Source: Chromatiales bacterium (GTDB taxonomy: Bacteria > Pseudomonadota > Gammaproteobacteria > Thiohalospirales > Thiohalospiraceae). From it: a stretch of 44,557 bases of DNA. The position numbers were made by a program, and so were the translations under genes. Every line of letters starts with the position of its first letter. Positions within the stretch are counted from its first letter, which is position 1. The notes under the pieces were generated by a model that worked only from the letters and a program-made list of their open reading frames with translations, made no database searches and had not been told where the DNA came from. Shown piece by piece: positions 16,362-25,199 of this stretch. The stretch spans positions 1 to 44,557 of the forward strand of contig JALSHD010000173.1 in the NCBI GenBank assembly GCA_026982395.1, read 5' to 3'.

Positions 16362-17222
16362 ATGGCGTCTTTATGTCCTGAAGATCTGATTCGGCAAAAT
16401 ATTGAGTTGGCTTCGATGCCGGAAATTATTGTACGGCTTAATCAGGCCGTGGATGATCCTTACAGTACCGCCAAGGATATCAGCGATATCCTGAGTGAAG
16501 ATCCGGCCTTGGCCGCACGCCTGCTACGGATTGTAAACAGCCCGTTTTATGGCTTTCCATCCCAAATCGACACCATTTCACTGGCGGTTACCGTTGTTGG
16601 CACCCAGCAACTGCGACTGTTGGCATTGGCCAGCTCCACTCTCCGCCAGTTTGCCAACCTGCCAAATCAGTTTGTAACCATGGAAACTTTCTGGCGGCAC
16701 AGCTTTTCTACCGCAGTTGTTTCCCGTATTATCGCAAAACTGTCCAGGGAACCGGATGAAGAACAGTACTTCATCGCAGGCCTGCTGCATGACCTGGGCA
16801 GCCTGATTATCTACAGCACCATACCTACCCTGGCGAAAGAAGCAATAACCCATGCCAAGCGGAAAGAGGTTCCGGTATATCAGGCAGAACGGGCAATTAT
16901 CGGTTTTGATCATGCTATGGTTGGTTCGGCCCTGTTGCGTCACTGGAATCTGCCTGAGGCACTGGTTGAGGCTGTGGCTTGTCATCATGAGCTGGGCGAT
17001 ATCAAAATCTGTCCCAAGCACAAGGCCGTCACCCATTTGGCAAATATTGTCGCCAACTCCATCAACCCCGGTTTGCTGTTGTACCGCCAGACTCTTGAGC
17101 CGGAACCACAGGCGTGGGAGCTGGCTGGCCTGGAATCCGACACCATTGATGAGGCACTGGACGATATAGAAAAAGAGATCAACGAAGCGATTTCTGCCTT
17201 TTCACTGAATAGTGTTGCATAA
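16362..17222 (+). CDS. HDOD-domain protein
   Basis: A 286-residue single-domain HDOD protein with AAGGA before the ATG. The opening has IELASMPEIIVRLNQAVDDPYSTAKDISDILSEDPALAARLLRIVNSPFYGFPSQIDTISLAVTVVG-type sequence, the standard HDOD signature (given here by its N-terminal LASMPEIIVRL and central LLRIVNSPFYG motifs). Unlike the first HDOD protein, it keeps the His-Asp pair in FIAGLLHDLG and a CHHELG motif later, so metal binding or hydrolase activity cannot be excluded. No extra domain is visible; the last 40 residues are acidic and helical. It lies 205 bases after fliA on the same strand, perhaps with its own promoter. A role near motility or second-messenger signalling is inferred from position only. 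Confidence 0.88.
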   Translation: MASLCPEDLIRQNIELASMPEIIVRLNQAVDDPYSTAKDISDILSEDPALAARLLRIVNSPFYGFPSQIDTISLAVTVVGTQQLRLLALASSTLRQFANLPNQFVTMETFWRHSFSTAVVSRIIAKLSREPDEEQYFIAGLLHDLGSLIIYSTIPTLAKEAITHAKRKEVPVYQAERAIIGFDHAMVGSALLRHWNLPEALVEAVACHHELGDIKICPKHKAVTHLANIVANSINPGLLLYRQTLEPEPQAWELAGLESDTIDEALDDIEKEINEAISAFSLNSVA

Positions 17223-17372
17223 TTTCGTTATAACCATATGAATGACATCATGCAGTTATTGGCTGTCAAACCGGTTCTGAAAGGAAGGAACTGACAGACC
17301 GCGCCTGTAATTTTTTTCTGCTTATCTCCCCGTTACCTGTTATCCTCCCTGCTTTCACTGCTTGTAGGTTAT

Positions 17373-17414
17373 TTGACACAAGTCAAGGCATTTAACGCAC
17401 GCGCCCCCCATACT
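17373..17414 (+). promoter_or_regulatory. FNR/DNR box and class II promoter of nosZ
   Basis: TTGAC-ACAA-GTCAA (17373-17386) is a fully symmetric FNR/DNR-type site. CATACT (17409-17414), four of six matches to the -10 consensus, lies at exactly the distance of a class II activator centred at -41.5, placing the start near 17421. The nosZ leader would be about 100 bases. The rest of the 301-base gap between the HDOD gene and nosZ shows no gene. The activator is probably the Dnr-like protein encoded at 29668-30354. Confidence 0.85.
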
Positions 17415-17523
17415 ACGCTCAGAAATTAATCGAAAGGTCGGTTCGATAAAGCAATAGCCTGAACAAACTATTGCAAGGCGTGATTTTTCTTCAGATTCCA
17501 CTAGGTTCAGGAGGATTTATCCA

Positions 17524-19515
17524 ATGAGTAACGATAAAAACAAGCAGTCTCTCCCCTCTCGTAATAACGAAGACTGTACATCAATCGAGGGATTGCAGGA
17601 GGATGTAAGTCGTCGAAAATTTCTTGGCATAGCCGCATTTACCGGGCTTGCCGGCGCCGGGCTATCAGTTGGACTGGCTTCCTGTGGAAAAGCCCCGGAC
17701 AAAACCACTTCCGATACTGCGCCTGCAGCCGGCGCTTCCCCGGCAAAGCAATCGGGCGGTTTGTCATATCACGTCGATCCCGGCCAGCTGGATACCTATT
17801 ATTCGATGTATAGCGGTGGGCACTCCGGCGATGTTCGCATCATCGGTGAACCTTCAGGCCGTGAACTGATGCGTATTCCTGTCTTCAATATTGACTGCAT
17901 GAGCGGCTGGGGCATTACCAACGAATCGAAAGCAATTCTGGGAACCGATCCTGATGGCAGTCTGAAATATACCACGGGTGATACCCATCATGTGCATGGG
18001 TCATACGAAGATGGAACTTATGACGGAAAATACTTCTGGGTAAACGACAAAATCCATTCACGTCTTGCCCGCATTCGCGGAGATGTAATGGTTTGCGACA
18101 AGATTACTGAACTTCCCAATGTCCAGGGGTTCCACGGTATATTTCCAGACAAGCGTGATCCCGTTGATGCCAGTATCAACCATACTACACGCGTTTTCTG
18201 TGGCAGCGAATTCCGCATTCCACACCCCAACGACGGCAGCAACATGGATGACACCGACGCCTATTATGGCTTGTTTACCTGTGTCGACGCCGAAACCATG
18301 GAGGTACGCTGGCAGGTCAAGGTAGATGGCAATATGGATCTCTGTGCCACCTCCTACGACGGCAAGTTGGCTGCAACCAACCAGTACAATACTGAAAACG
18401 GGGTTACCTTCCCCGGTATGATGTCTGCGGAGCGTGACGCCTGCGTATTCTTTAACATCGCCCGGATTGAGGAAGCCATCAAAGCCGGCAACGTTATCAG
18501 CAGTCCTGATGGTTCCGATGTACCTGTTGTTGATGGAACCAGGGCGGCAAATACTGATCCCAAAACCGCCGTAACCTGCTATGTACCCATCCCAAAAAGT
18601 CCTCACGGCGTCAATGCAAGTCCCGATGGAAAATATTTTGTCTGCTCCGGCAAGCTCTCCCCTACCGCCTCCGTCATCGAGCTTGACAGGGTACTCCAGT
18701 GGTTTGACGGTGAGTTGAAAGATCCTCGTGATGCAGTAATTGCAGAGCCGGAAATCGGTCTGGGACCACTACATACCTCTTTCGATGGCCGCGGCAACGC
18801 CTACACTACCCTGTTCCTCGACAGCCAGATAGTAAAATGGAACGTGGATGCAGCCATCAAGGCGTATCAGGGCGACAAGGATGCCAAGGTCATTATCGAT
18901 AAAATAGACGTTCACTATCAGCCAGGTCATCTCAATGCCTCCATGAATGAAACGAAGGAAGCGGACGGTCAGTGGCTGGTTATTGGTAATAAATTTTCCA
19001 AGGATCGTTATCTGCCTGTTGGTCCGATGCACCCTGAAAATGAACAGTTGATTGATATTTCCGGCGAAAAAATGCGCTTGGTTCACGAGACACCAGTCTA
19101 TCCGGAGCCACACGACTTCATTGTCATCAAACGCGATGTCATAAAGACCCGCCAAGTCTACAATATCGATGAGTTTCCCAACGCGATCAAGGATCAGAAG
19201 GACTCGAGAATAGAGCGTGACGGAAACAAGGTTACAATCTATCTGACCTCAATGGCACCAGCCTTCAGCATGACCGAGTTCAGGGTAAAACGGGGTGATG
19301 AAGTTACCGTTATTCTAACCAATCATGACAAGATCGAAGATTTGGGGCATGGATTTGCCATTCCCAAATACAACATCAACTTCGTAGTGAGTCCCCATGA
19401 AACAAAATCGGTGACTTTTGTCGCCGACAAGCCAGGGGTATATTGGTGCTACTGCACCCATTTCTGTCATGCGCTGCATCTTGAAATGCGTAGCCGGTTA
19501 CTGGTAGAAGCCTGA
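17524..19515 (+). CDS. nosZ: Nitrous oxide reductase NosZ, Tat-exported (clade I)
   Basis: A 663-residue periplasmic enzyme that reduces N2O to N2, the last step of denitrification. The N-terminus carries a twin-arginine signal, SRRKFLG at residues 29-35 followed by a hydrophobic stretch, marking clade I. The seven-bladed propeller holds the CuZ site: DTHHVHG (about 153-159) provides the first His ligands. The cupredoxin end has GHGFAIPKYNINFVVSPHE and the CuA motif CTHFCHALHLEM (C644, C648, H652, M655). The length is normal. An AGGAGG site precedes the ATG and an FNR/DNR box lies upstream. It is first in the order nosZ-R-D-F-Y-L, whereas pseudomonads have nosR first, and a strong stem-loop separates it from nosR. 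Confidence 0.98.
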   Translation: MSNDKNKQSLPSRNNEDCTSIEGLQEDVSRRKFLGIAAFTGLAGAGLSVGLASCGKAPDKTTSDTAPAAGASPAKQSGGLSYHVDPGQLDTYYSMYSGGHSGDVRIIGEPSGRELMRIPVFNIDCMSGWGITNESKAILGTDPDGSLKYTTGDTHHVHGSYEDGTYDGKYFWVNDKIHSRLARIRGDVMVCDKITELPNVQGFHGIFPDKRDPVDASINHTTRVFCGSEFRIPHPNDGSNMDDTDAYYGLFTCVDAETMEVRWQVKVDGNMDLCATSYDGKLAATNQYNTENGVTFPGMMSAERDACVFFNIARIEEAIKAGNVISSPDGSDVPVVDGTRAANTDPKTAVTCYVPIPKSPHGVNASPDGKYFVCSGKLSPTASVIELDRVLQWFDGELKDPRDAVIAEPEIGLGPLHTSFDGRGNAYTTLFLDSQIVKWNVDAAIKAYQGDKDAKVIIDKIDVHYQPGHLNASMNETKEADGQWLVIGNKFSKDRYLPVGPMHPENEQLIDISGEKMRLVHETPVYPEPHDFIVIKRDVIKTRQVYNIDEFPNAIKDQKDSRIERDGNKVTIYLTSMAPAFSMTEFRVKRGDEVTVILTNHDKIEDLGHGFAIPKYNINFVVSPHETKSVTFVADKPGVYWCYCTHFCHALHLEMRSRLLVEA

Positions 19516-19549
19516 TTGGCATCCCGCTCAACGCTGGCAACAGCCGCCT

Positions 19550-19582
19550 CTCCTGACGGGGAATAAAACTCCCCGTCAGGAG
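19550..19582 (+). terminator. Strong stem-loop after nosZ
   Basis: A perfect 13-bp stem (CTCCTGACGGGGA at 19550-19562 with its complement at 19570-19582) closes a 7-base loop 35 bases after the nosZ stop. There is no T tract behind it, so it may be a partial terminator or a 3' stabiliser that lets nosZ mRNA accumulate above the downstream nosR-L messages. Confidence 0.7.
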
Positions 19583-19673
19583 CATGCCGGTGCGTTGTTA
19601 CCTTTCATCAACAGTTTTCATTCTGTTTGCAATTTCAGTTTCGGCCACCATACCATTCGCCCTGTTTTAAAGC

Positions 19674-19679
19674 TATAAT
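19674..19679 (+). promoter_or_regulatory. Possible -10 box upstream of nosR
   Basis: TATAAT (19674-19679) is a perfect -10 hexamer about 60 bases before nosR. At a 17-base spacing the -35 position reads TACCAT, a poor match, and no FNR box lies at the class II position. If real, the promoter probably needs another activator. Confidence 0.3.
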
Positions 19680-19739
19680 TAAAACTCAAGTTTATACCAA
19701 GCCGATAAGCTGGTGAATGGTATCAGGTGAACTGCCTCC

Positions 19740-21956
19740 ATGTTTATTCATATATTGCAGATTAAACCCGACCCGTCTGAGGCCAAAAAAATTGCTGGCT
19801 CAATTATAAAATTTGTTTTGGGGTTAATATTATTATTTGCCCTGACTGCATCTGCAGCTCATGCAGGCTCATATGAGGCACCTCTTCCGGTAGAGCTTTC
19901 TATTGATCCCGATTTATGTGCTTATGCGCCCTGCCGGGATGTCATTGATGCTGACAGCTTTTCTCATCGAAAAGGACGACCCAGTTACGTAGAAGCCTAC
20001 AAATCTTTCGAAGAGAACAGGGAGCTGGTTGGTTATGTATTTCTGTCTACGGACATCGTTGATATTCCTGCTTACTCCGGAAAACCGGTAGTCACACTGA
20101 TTGGCATGGATACGAAAGGAATCATCACCGGAGTAAAGATTCTCCGTCATAGCGAACCTATCCTGCTGGTAGGGATCCCGGAGTCGGAACTGACCAAGTT
20201 TATCAAACAGTATGTAGGCAAATTTGCTGGCGACAAAATCGAAATCGGCAGCGCTCGCGAAGATGAGGGCTACATTGGAGTGGATGCCATCAGTGGCGCC
20301 ACCGTGACAGTCATTGCTCAGAACCAGGTAATTCTGCGGTGTGCCATCGAGATCGCCAAACAGGTAGGAATTATCGAACCTGTAGTCAGACCCCAGGCCA
20401 GATTCAAAGAACTTTCAGAACTGCGGGACTGGACTACTCTGGTAAAAGAAGGGAGTGTTCAACGCCTGACCGTACGGCACAAGGATGTTGGGGAAAAGGA
20501 TACTGGCAATCCATATATCGATCTCTATTTTGGCTATCTGAACGCCCCTGTAATAGGAAAAAGTATACTCGGTGAAAGAAATTACCGGCGCCTGATGAAA
20601 GATCTCGGACCATCGGATCATGCCATTTTTATCATCGCCAACGGAGATGCATCATTCAAGGGCTCCGGGTTTGTGCGTGGCGGCATTTATGACCGCATTC
20701 AGATTGCTCAGGATATGGAGACCGTTACCTTTCGTGATACCGATTATCTCCCCCTCTACCATATAGATTCTCCCGGAGCGCCGGATTATCGAGAGTCCGG
20801 GATATTTATTATTCGTAGCGAAACATTTAGTGCAGCCTATCCCTGGAGTCTGGTTTTTCTGGCCAACCGGCAGGACAAACAGAGCAAGGATATCAAGACC
20901 TTTATCAATTTTGACCAGGAGTACTGGATCCCCGGAACCTACCTGGAGGGCGGCAGGCCCGACTACAAGCGCCCTGATCCAACCTGGCTGACTGTCTGGA
21001 AGTCCAAAAATCCGGAGATCATTCTGTTCGTACTGTTATTGGCAGGAATAACCGCTTTCTACGCCCTGCGCGACAAGTGGGTGCGGCGCGCCAGTTACAG
21101 GGACAAACGCTGGATCTCAATACCAAAATATTTTTTCTGGATCAGCAGCCTGGGATTTGTCGGTTACTACACGATGGCGCAACCCAGTATCACCCATGTG
21201 ATGACCTGGTTCCATTCACTGATATACGGCTGGAAGTGGGAGCTGTTTCTTACTGACCCCATCATTTTCATCTTCTGGTGGTTTATCATCATAACGCTGT
21301 TTATCTGGGGGCGCGGTCTGTTCTGCGGCTGGTTGTGCCCTTACGGTGCACTCCACGAATTGACCTTCAAAATTTCCGGAGTCCTCGGCCTGAAAAAATA
21401 TCAGTTTGCGCTGCCCATGCCGTTGCACAACAAACTGAAGTGGCTAAAATACATCATCTTTCTGGGTTTGCTTGGGGTCTCCTTCTACTCCATCGGCATG
21501 GCCGAAAAACTGGCCGAGGTGGAGCCATTCAAGACCACTTTCCTGACCGGGGTCTGGGATCGCTCATGGCCCTTTACAGTTTACTGGCTGGTGCTGTTCG
21601 CTTTGGCCATGCTGATGGAACGCCCGTTCTGCAAATATCTGTGCCCACTCGGCGCCGGCCTTGCCATACCCTCCACTTTCCGGCTGTTTGGTCTCAAACG
21701 GAAAAAAGAGTGCCGGACATGCCACGCCTGCGCCAATGACTGCGGTTCACTGGCTATCGATGAACAGGGGAAAATCGATCAACGCGAATGCATGCTTTGT
21801 CAAAGCTGTATGATTCTGTATTATGATGACCACGCCTGCCCTCCTCTCTCCCGGGAGCGGAAGCAACGCGAAAAGGCTGGCTTGCCACTGACCAAAATTG
21901 GTCCGGACGGTTATTTCATTCCAATAAAAGAGGTCAAACCTGAAAACCGCAGTTGA
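19740..21956 (+). CDS. nosR: NosR, membrane flavo-iron-sulfur protein of N2O reduction
   Basis: A 738-residue polytopic inner-membrane protein thought to pass electrons to NosZ and needed for its maturation and expression. Order of parts: signal/first helix (about 20-42), periplasmic FMN-binding domain with VDAISGATVT (FMN bound covalently to Thr), several transmembrane helices from about 420, two CxxxCP motifs (CGWLCPYGALHE; CKYLCPLGAG), and from about residue 658 a cytosolic ferredoxin-like domain with CRTCHACANDC and CMLCQSC for two 4Fe-4S clusters. The length is in the normal range. It follows nosZ by 224 bases, including a stem-loop, and is followed by an unusual 223-base gap with a long hairpin before nosD. 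The ATG at 19740 has no strong ribosome binding site. Confidence 0.97.
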   Translation: MFIHILQIKPDPSEAKKIAGSIIKFVLGLILLFALTASAAHAGSYEAPLPVELSIDPDLCAYAPCRDVIDADSFSHRKGRPSYVEAYKSFEENRELVGYVFLSTDIVDIPAYSGKPVVTLIGMDTKGIITGVKILRHSEPILLVGIPESELTKFIKQYVGKFAGDKIEIGSAREDEGYIGVDAISGATVTVIAQNQVILRCAIEIAKQVGIIEPVVRPQARFKELSELRDWTTLVKEGSVQRLTVRHKDVGEKDTGNPYIDLYFGYLNAPVIGKSILGERNYRRLMKDLGPSDHAIFIIANGDASFKGSGFVRGGIYDRIQIAQDMETVTFRDTDYLPLYHIDSPGAPDYRESGIFIIRSETFSAAYPWSLVFLANRQDKQSKDIKTFINFDQEYWIPGTYLEGGRPDYKRPDPTWLTVWKSKNPEIILFVLLLAGITAFYALRDKWVRRASYRDKRWISIPKYFFWISSLGFVGYYTMAQPSITHVMTWFHSLIYGWKWELFLTDPIIFIFWWFIIITLFIWGRGLFCGWLCPYGALHELTFKISGVLGLKKYQFALPMPLHNKLKWLKYIIFLGLLGVSFYSIGMAEKLAEVEPFKTTFLTGVWDRSWPFTVYWLVLFALAMLMERPFCKYLCPLGAGLAIPSTFRLFGLKRKKECRTCHACANDCGSLAIDEQGKIDQRECMLCQSCMILYYDDHACPPLSRERKQREKAGLPLTKIGPDGYFIPIKEVKPENRS

Positions 21957-22058
21957 TCGGCACATTCTGATATCTGTTTACTGACATGCGAGCCACTGAC
22001 TCTGAATTACCCATTTACCTGCTGGATGAATCACGCTACGCTACGATGCGAATTGCAC

Positions 22059-22141
22059 ATTTGCGATGGTGCATGACTGCGTTGAAACCTCTTGGAGCAG
22101 TTATTCCAGGAGGTTTTGTCTTGCCCTGTACCATCGCAAAT
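22059..22141 (+). other. Long two-part hairpin between nosR and nosD
   Basis: The outer stem is ATTTGCGATGGT (22059-22070) paired with ACCATCGCAAAT (22130-22141), 12 perfect base pairs. The inner stem is AAACCTCTTGGA (22085-22096) paired with TCCAGGAGGTTT (22105-22116), 12 pairs with one G-U, closing an 8-base loop. Bulges of 14 and 13 bases lie between the two stems. It sits inside the nos transcript, ends 38 bases before nosD, and has no T tract. It could be a structured mRNA element that sets processing or translation of nosD, or a short inserted palindromic repeat. Confidence 0.75.
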
Positions 22142-22179
22142 ACACACTTCACACCGTTCAACTGCAGTTTCCAGGTTAA

Positions 22180-23445
22180 ATGAATCTGCAGATTGCCAGA
22201 AACATAGCGACAGTTCTGTTTCTGCTTTGCAGTCCATCTCTTTATGCCAAAGAGTGGCAGGTCAAGCCGGGACAGAGCATAGCTTCAGCTGTACAGGCAG
22301 CTGGGCCAGGGGATGTTATTGCGGTTGAGCGCGGCTATTACGAAGAACACCTGCTCATTGATAAACCTCTGACCCTGCGTGGACTGAAGCGCCCGACACT
22401 AAGCGGCAGCAATCGCGATGATGTCATCCGGGTCAAGGCGGAAGACGTGGTTATTGAAGGGTTCATCATCCGTGACAGCGGCAAGGATCTGACGGCCCAG
22501 AATGCGGGGATCTACATCGAACCGGGCGCTCATCGGGCAATAATACAAAACAATGACTTGGCTTATAACCTGTTCGGGATCTGGATCGAAACCGTGGATG
22601 GCGTCCAGGTTATCAACAACCTGATTACCGGGAAGCGCGATCTGCGCTCAGCCGATCGAGGTAACGGAATTCAGTTATACAACACCACAAACGCCCGGAT
22701 TATCGATAACAACATCAGCTTTTGCCGAGATGCCATTTATGTCGATATATCCAACTATGCAGTATTTCGTGGCAACAAGCTGCACCACCTGCGTTACGGC
22801 ACCCACTATATGAACTCCCACAACAACCTGTGGGAAAACAATGAAAGCTACCTGAATCGCGGCGGTCTGGCTCTGATGATGGTTCGAAACCAGATTGTAC
22901 GAAACAATATCGCATGGGGTAATACCGATCACGGAATTCTGCTGCGAACCATGCAGGACTCTACGCTGGAAAATAATGTTGTTGCCAGAAACGGCAAGGG
23001 GTTTTTCATCTACGACGCTGAATACAACACGATCAAAGACAATCTCGTTATCAACAACCGTATCGGACTCCACCTTTGGGCGGGTTCCATTAACAATAAC
23101 GTGGAGGGAAACGATTTTATTCACAATCAGAATCAGGTACGTTATGTTGCCGCACGCGATGAGCTGTGGGGCAAGAAACGGGGAAACTACTGGAGCAACT
23201 ATGTGGGCTGGGACCGTGATGCAAATGGTTACGGAGACGTCCCCTATGTGGCGAATGATGTGGTTGACCGCCTGATATGGCAGTATCCCTACATAAAACT
23301 GCTCATGAGCAGTCCGGCGGTACAGACCCTGCATATGATTGCACGGCAGTTTCCATTGTTGCGTTCCCCCAGTATTATCGACTTGAAACCCAATATGCAA
23401 CCTTATCACTCCGACTGGGGCCGCTGGTTTGAAAAAGATAATTGA
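22180..23445 (+). CDS. nosD: NosD, periplasmic copper-site maturation protein
   Basis: A 421-residue periplasmic beta-helix protein needed to assemble the CuZ cluster of NosZ together with the NosFY ABC transporter. It has a signal peptide (MNLQIARNIATVLFLLCSPSLYA) and then the repeated turns of a right-handed beta helix, seen as recurring hydrophobic-N-N patterns such as IIQNNDLAYNLFGIWIE, ARIIDNNISFCRDAIYVDIS and NTIKDNLVINNRIGLHLWAG. The region GNYWSNYVGWDRDANGYGD is typical of NosD near the end of the helix. The ATG at 22180 follows the preceding hairpin. Its last 17 bases overlap the start of nosF. Confidence 0.96.
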   Translation: MNLQIARNIATVLFLLCSPSLYAKEWQVKPGQSIASAVQAAGPGDVIAVERGYYEEHLLIDKPLTLRGLKRPTLSGSNRDDVIRVKAEDVVIEGFIIRDSGKDLTAQNAGIYIEPGAHRAIIQNNDLAYNLFGIWIETVDGVQVINNLITGKRDLRSADRGNGIQLYNTTNARIIDNNISFCRDAIYVDISNYAVFRGNKLHHLRYGTHYMNSHNNLWENNESYLNRGGLALMMVRNQIVRNNIAWGNTDHGILLRTMQDSTLENNVVARNGKGFFIYDAEYNTIKDNLVINNRIGLHLWAGSINNNVEGNDFIHNQNQVRYVAARDELWGKKRGNYWSNYVGWDRDANGYGDVPYVANDVVDRLIWQYPYIKLLMSSPAVQTLHMIARQFPLLRSPSIIDLKPNMQPYHSDWGRWFEKDN

Positions 23446-24370
23446 AGTCAACCAGGTTACTAAACGGTATGGCGAAATCCTCGCTGTAGACAACATCAAT
23501 CTGTCCATTAACAAAGGAGAAATTTTCAGCCTGATAGGGCATAACGGTGCTGGAAAAAGCACCCTGTTTAAAATGATGCTTGGCCTGCTTCGACCAGGCA
23601 GTGGCGAGATCCGGATTCAGGATAAGGCAGTTAACGGCGAACAGTTTCGCCAGGTAAAGCGCCGCATTGGTTATCTGCCGGAAAACGTAGTGTTTTATGA
23701 TCACCTGAGTGGCCTTGAGACCCTGCGTTTTTTAGGAGCCCTGAAGGGAGCAGATCCTGGATCCTGCGGGGCTTTGCTGGATAAGGTTGGATTACTGAAA
23801 GCAGCACGCCGACCCGTACGTGGCTACTCCAAAGGCATGCGGCAGCGGCTGGGGTTTGCCCAGGCGCTGCTGGGGGAGCCGGAACTCCTGTTTCTGGATG
23901 AGCCGACCACCGGTCTTGATCCGGCCGGAATTCGCGAATTTTACCAGTTCCTGAACGAACTGAAAGAGCAAGGTGTAACCATCATCCTCTCTTCACACAA
24001 CCTGGCCCAGATTCAGGAGCAGGTAGATCGTATTGCGTTGATGAAGCTGGGCAGTATTCTGACTACAGGCTCAGTACAGGAACTGCGGGAACAGCTGGAT
24101 CTGCCATTGCATTTACAGGTTTCACTACATTCAGTGGCTGAAGATTCTATGCGCCACCTCCTGGCGCAGTTCTCTGATTGCAAAACCCGCATCACCGACA
24201 AAACGATATCTATTTATTGTAGCCGCAAGCAAAAAATGCCTTTACTTGCCACCCTGTCTACACTGGATACCGTAGAAGATATTTCCATACAGGAGCCTTC
24301 GCTGGAAGATCTGTTTCTTGGCTATGTGGATGATTCGCCCTCCGGTCAACAAGCAACTGCACAGAACTGA
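23429..24370 (+). CDS. nosF: NosF, ABC-transporter ATPase
   Basis: A 313-residue cytosolic ATPase that with NosY forms the transporter supplying the periplasmic NosD step of CuZ assembly, thought to export a sulfur compound. Motifs in order: Walker A GHNGAGKST (about residues 37-45), Q-loop region RRIGYLPENVVFYDHLSG, signature YSKGMRQRLGFAQAL, Walker B LLFLDEPTTGLDP, and switch His in ILSSHNLAQ. The C-terminal 90 residues form the extra domain common in this subfamily. The start is a TTG at 23429, inside the end of nosD (17-base overlap); no ATG lies close enough to keep the first strand (IIEVNQVTKRYG), so a rare start and coupled translation are likely. Confidence 0.95.
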   Translation: MKKIIEVNQVTKRYGEILAVDNINLSINKGEIFSLIGHNGAGKSTLFKMMLGLLRPGSGEIRIQDKAVNGEQFRQVKRRIGYLPENVVFYDHLSGLETLRFLGALKGADPGSCGALLDKVGLLKAARRPVRGYSKGMRQRLGFAQALLGEPELLFLDEPTTGLDPAGIREFYQFLNELKEQGVTIILSSHNLAQIQEQVDRIALMKLGSILTTGSVQELREQLDLPLHLQVSLHSVAEDSMRHLLAQFSDCKTRITDKTISIYCSRKQKMPLLATLSTLDTVEDISIQEPSLEDLFLGYVDDSPSGQQATAQN

Positions 24371-24371
24371 T

Positions 24372-25190
24372 ATGTCAATTGAACTCAAACAGATTGGAAC
24401 TATTGCACAAAAGGAGTTCTGGGACCGCATTCGCAACAGATGGGTGCTGGCGGTAACCGCAATTTTTGTTTTCTTTGCCCTGGTTATTGCCTATTTTGGC
24501 GCATCCCAGGAAGGAGTAGTCGGTTTCAGCAGCATTGAATTAACCATTGCCAGTCTGGTAAGCCTGGCCATCTATCTGGTACCACTGATCGCCTTGATTC
24601 TGGGTTACGATGCCATTGTTGGCGAACGTGAACGCGGTTCGCTGGATCTTCTGCTGGCACTGCCGGTTACCCGGTTTGAACTGCTGATCGGGAAATATAT
24701 CGGTCTCTCTACCGCACTCACTTTTTCCATTGCAACCGGTTTCGGGCTGGTCGGCCTGTTTCTTTCCTACCAGATCGATCTGGGAGCACTCGGTCAATAT
24801 GCCGGTTTCATGCTCAGCACTATTCTGATGGGGATGGCCTTTCTGAGTCTCTCTTTCCTGATCTCTGTACTGGCAACCAACAAAACCATTGCCAGTGGAA
24901 GCGCCATCGCACTGTGGTTTTTTTATGTCCTCATCTACGACCTGATCCTGCTCGGGGTGCTGGTTGTTACCGAAGGACAACTGGGCGGTGATTTTTTCCC
25001 TTTTTTGCTACTGCTCAACCCGGCAGATATCTTTCGTATTCTTAATATTTTCAGTCTGGAACAGGTAAAAACACTTTATGGTCTGGCAACACTGTTTCCC
25101 GAATCGCTGGCCAACCTCTGGGTACTGGGTGGCAGTATGTTGTTCTGGATAGTGGCGCCGCTCGGAATGGCCTACTGGAAATTCAGGTAA
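24372..25190 (+). CDS. nosY: NosY, ABC-transporter permease
   Basis: A 272-residue inner-membrane permease partner of NosF. The ATG at 24372 is chosen since it comes one base after the nosF stop and starts the conserved MSIELKQIGTIAQKEFWDRIRNRWV; an upstream start within nosF is not supported. About six transmembrane segments are visible, including WVLAVTAIFVFFALVIAYFG, LVSLAIYLVPLIALILGYD and a final LWVLGGSMLFWIVAPLGMAYW. The cytosolic coupling segment GERERGSLDLLLALPVTR after the second helix pair is characteristic of ABC-2 permeases. nosL follows after nine bases. Confidence 0.95.
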   Translation: MSIELKQIGTIAQKEFWDRIRNRWVLAVTAIFVFFALVIAYFGASQEGVVGFSSIELTIASLVSLAIYLVPLIALILGYDAIVGERERGSLDLLLALPVTRFELLIGKYIGLSTALTFSIATGFGLVGLFLSYQIDLGALGQYAGFMLSTILMGMAFLSLSFLISVLATNKTIASGSAIALWFFYVLIYDLILLGVLVVTEGQLGGDFFPFLLLLNPADIFRILNIFSLEQVKTLYGLATLFPESLANLWVLGGSMLFWIVAPLGMAYWKFR

Positions 25191-25199
25191 GGAGATTCA

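Noticed and set aside
19680-19708. A GCCGATAA (19701-19708) before nosR, suggesting a second sigma28 promoter.
   Set aside because: The only TAAA is 17 bases away, not 15, and a flagellar sigma factor driving nosR makes little sense.
22059-22141. The nosR-nosD hairpin as an integron attC site.
   Set aside because: The required RYYYAAC/GTTRRRY core boxes are missing and there is no cassette-like array.
21986-22183. A 65-codon open frame across the nosR-nosD gap.
   Set aside because: It runs through both arms of the long hairpin, has no ribosome binding site and shows no protein-like pattern; the hairpin explains the region better.
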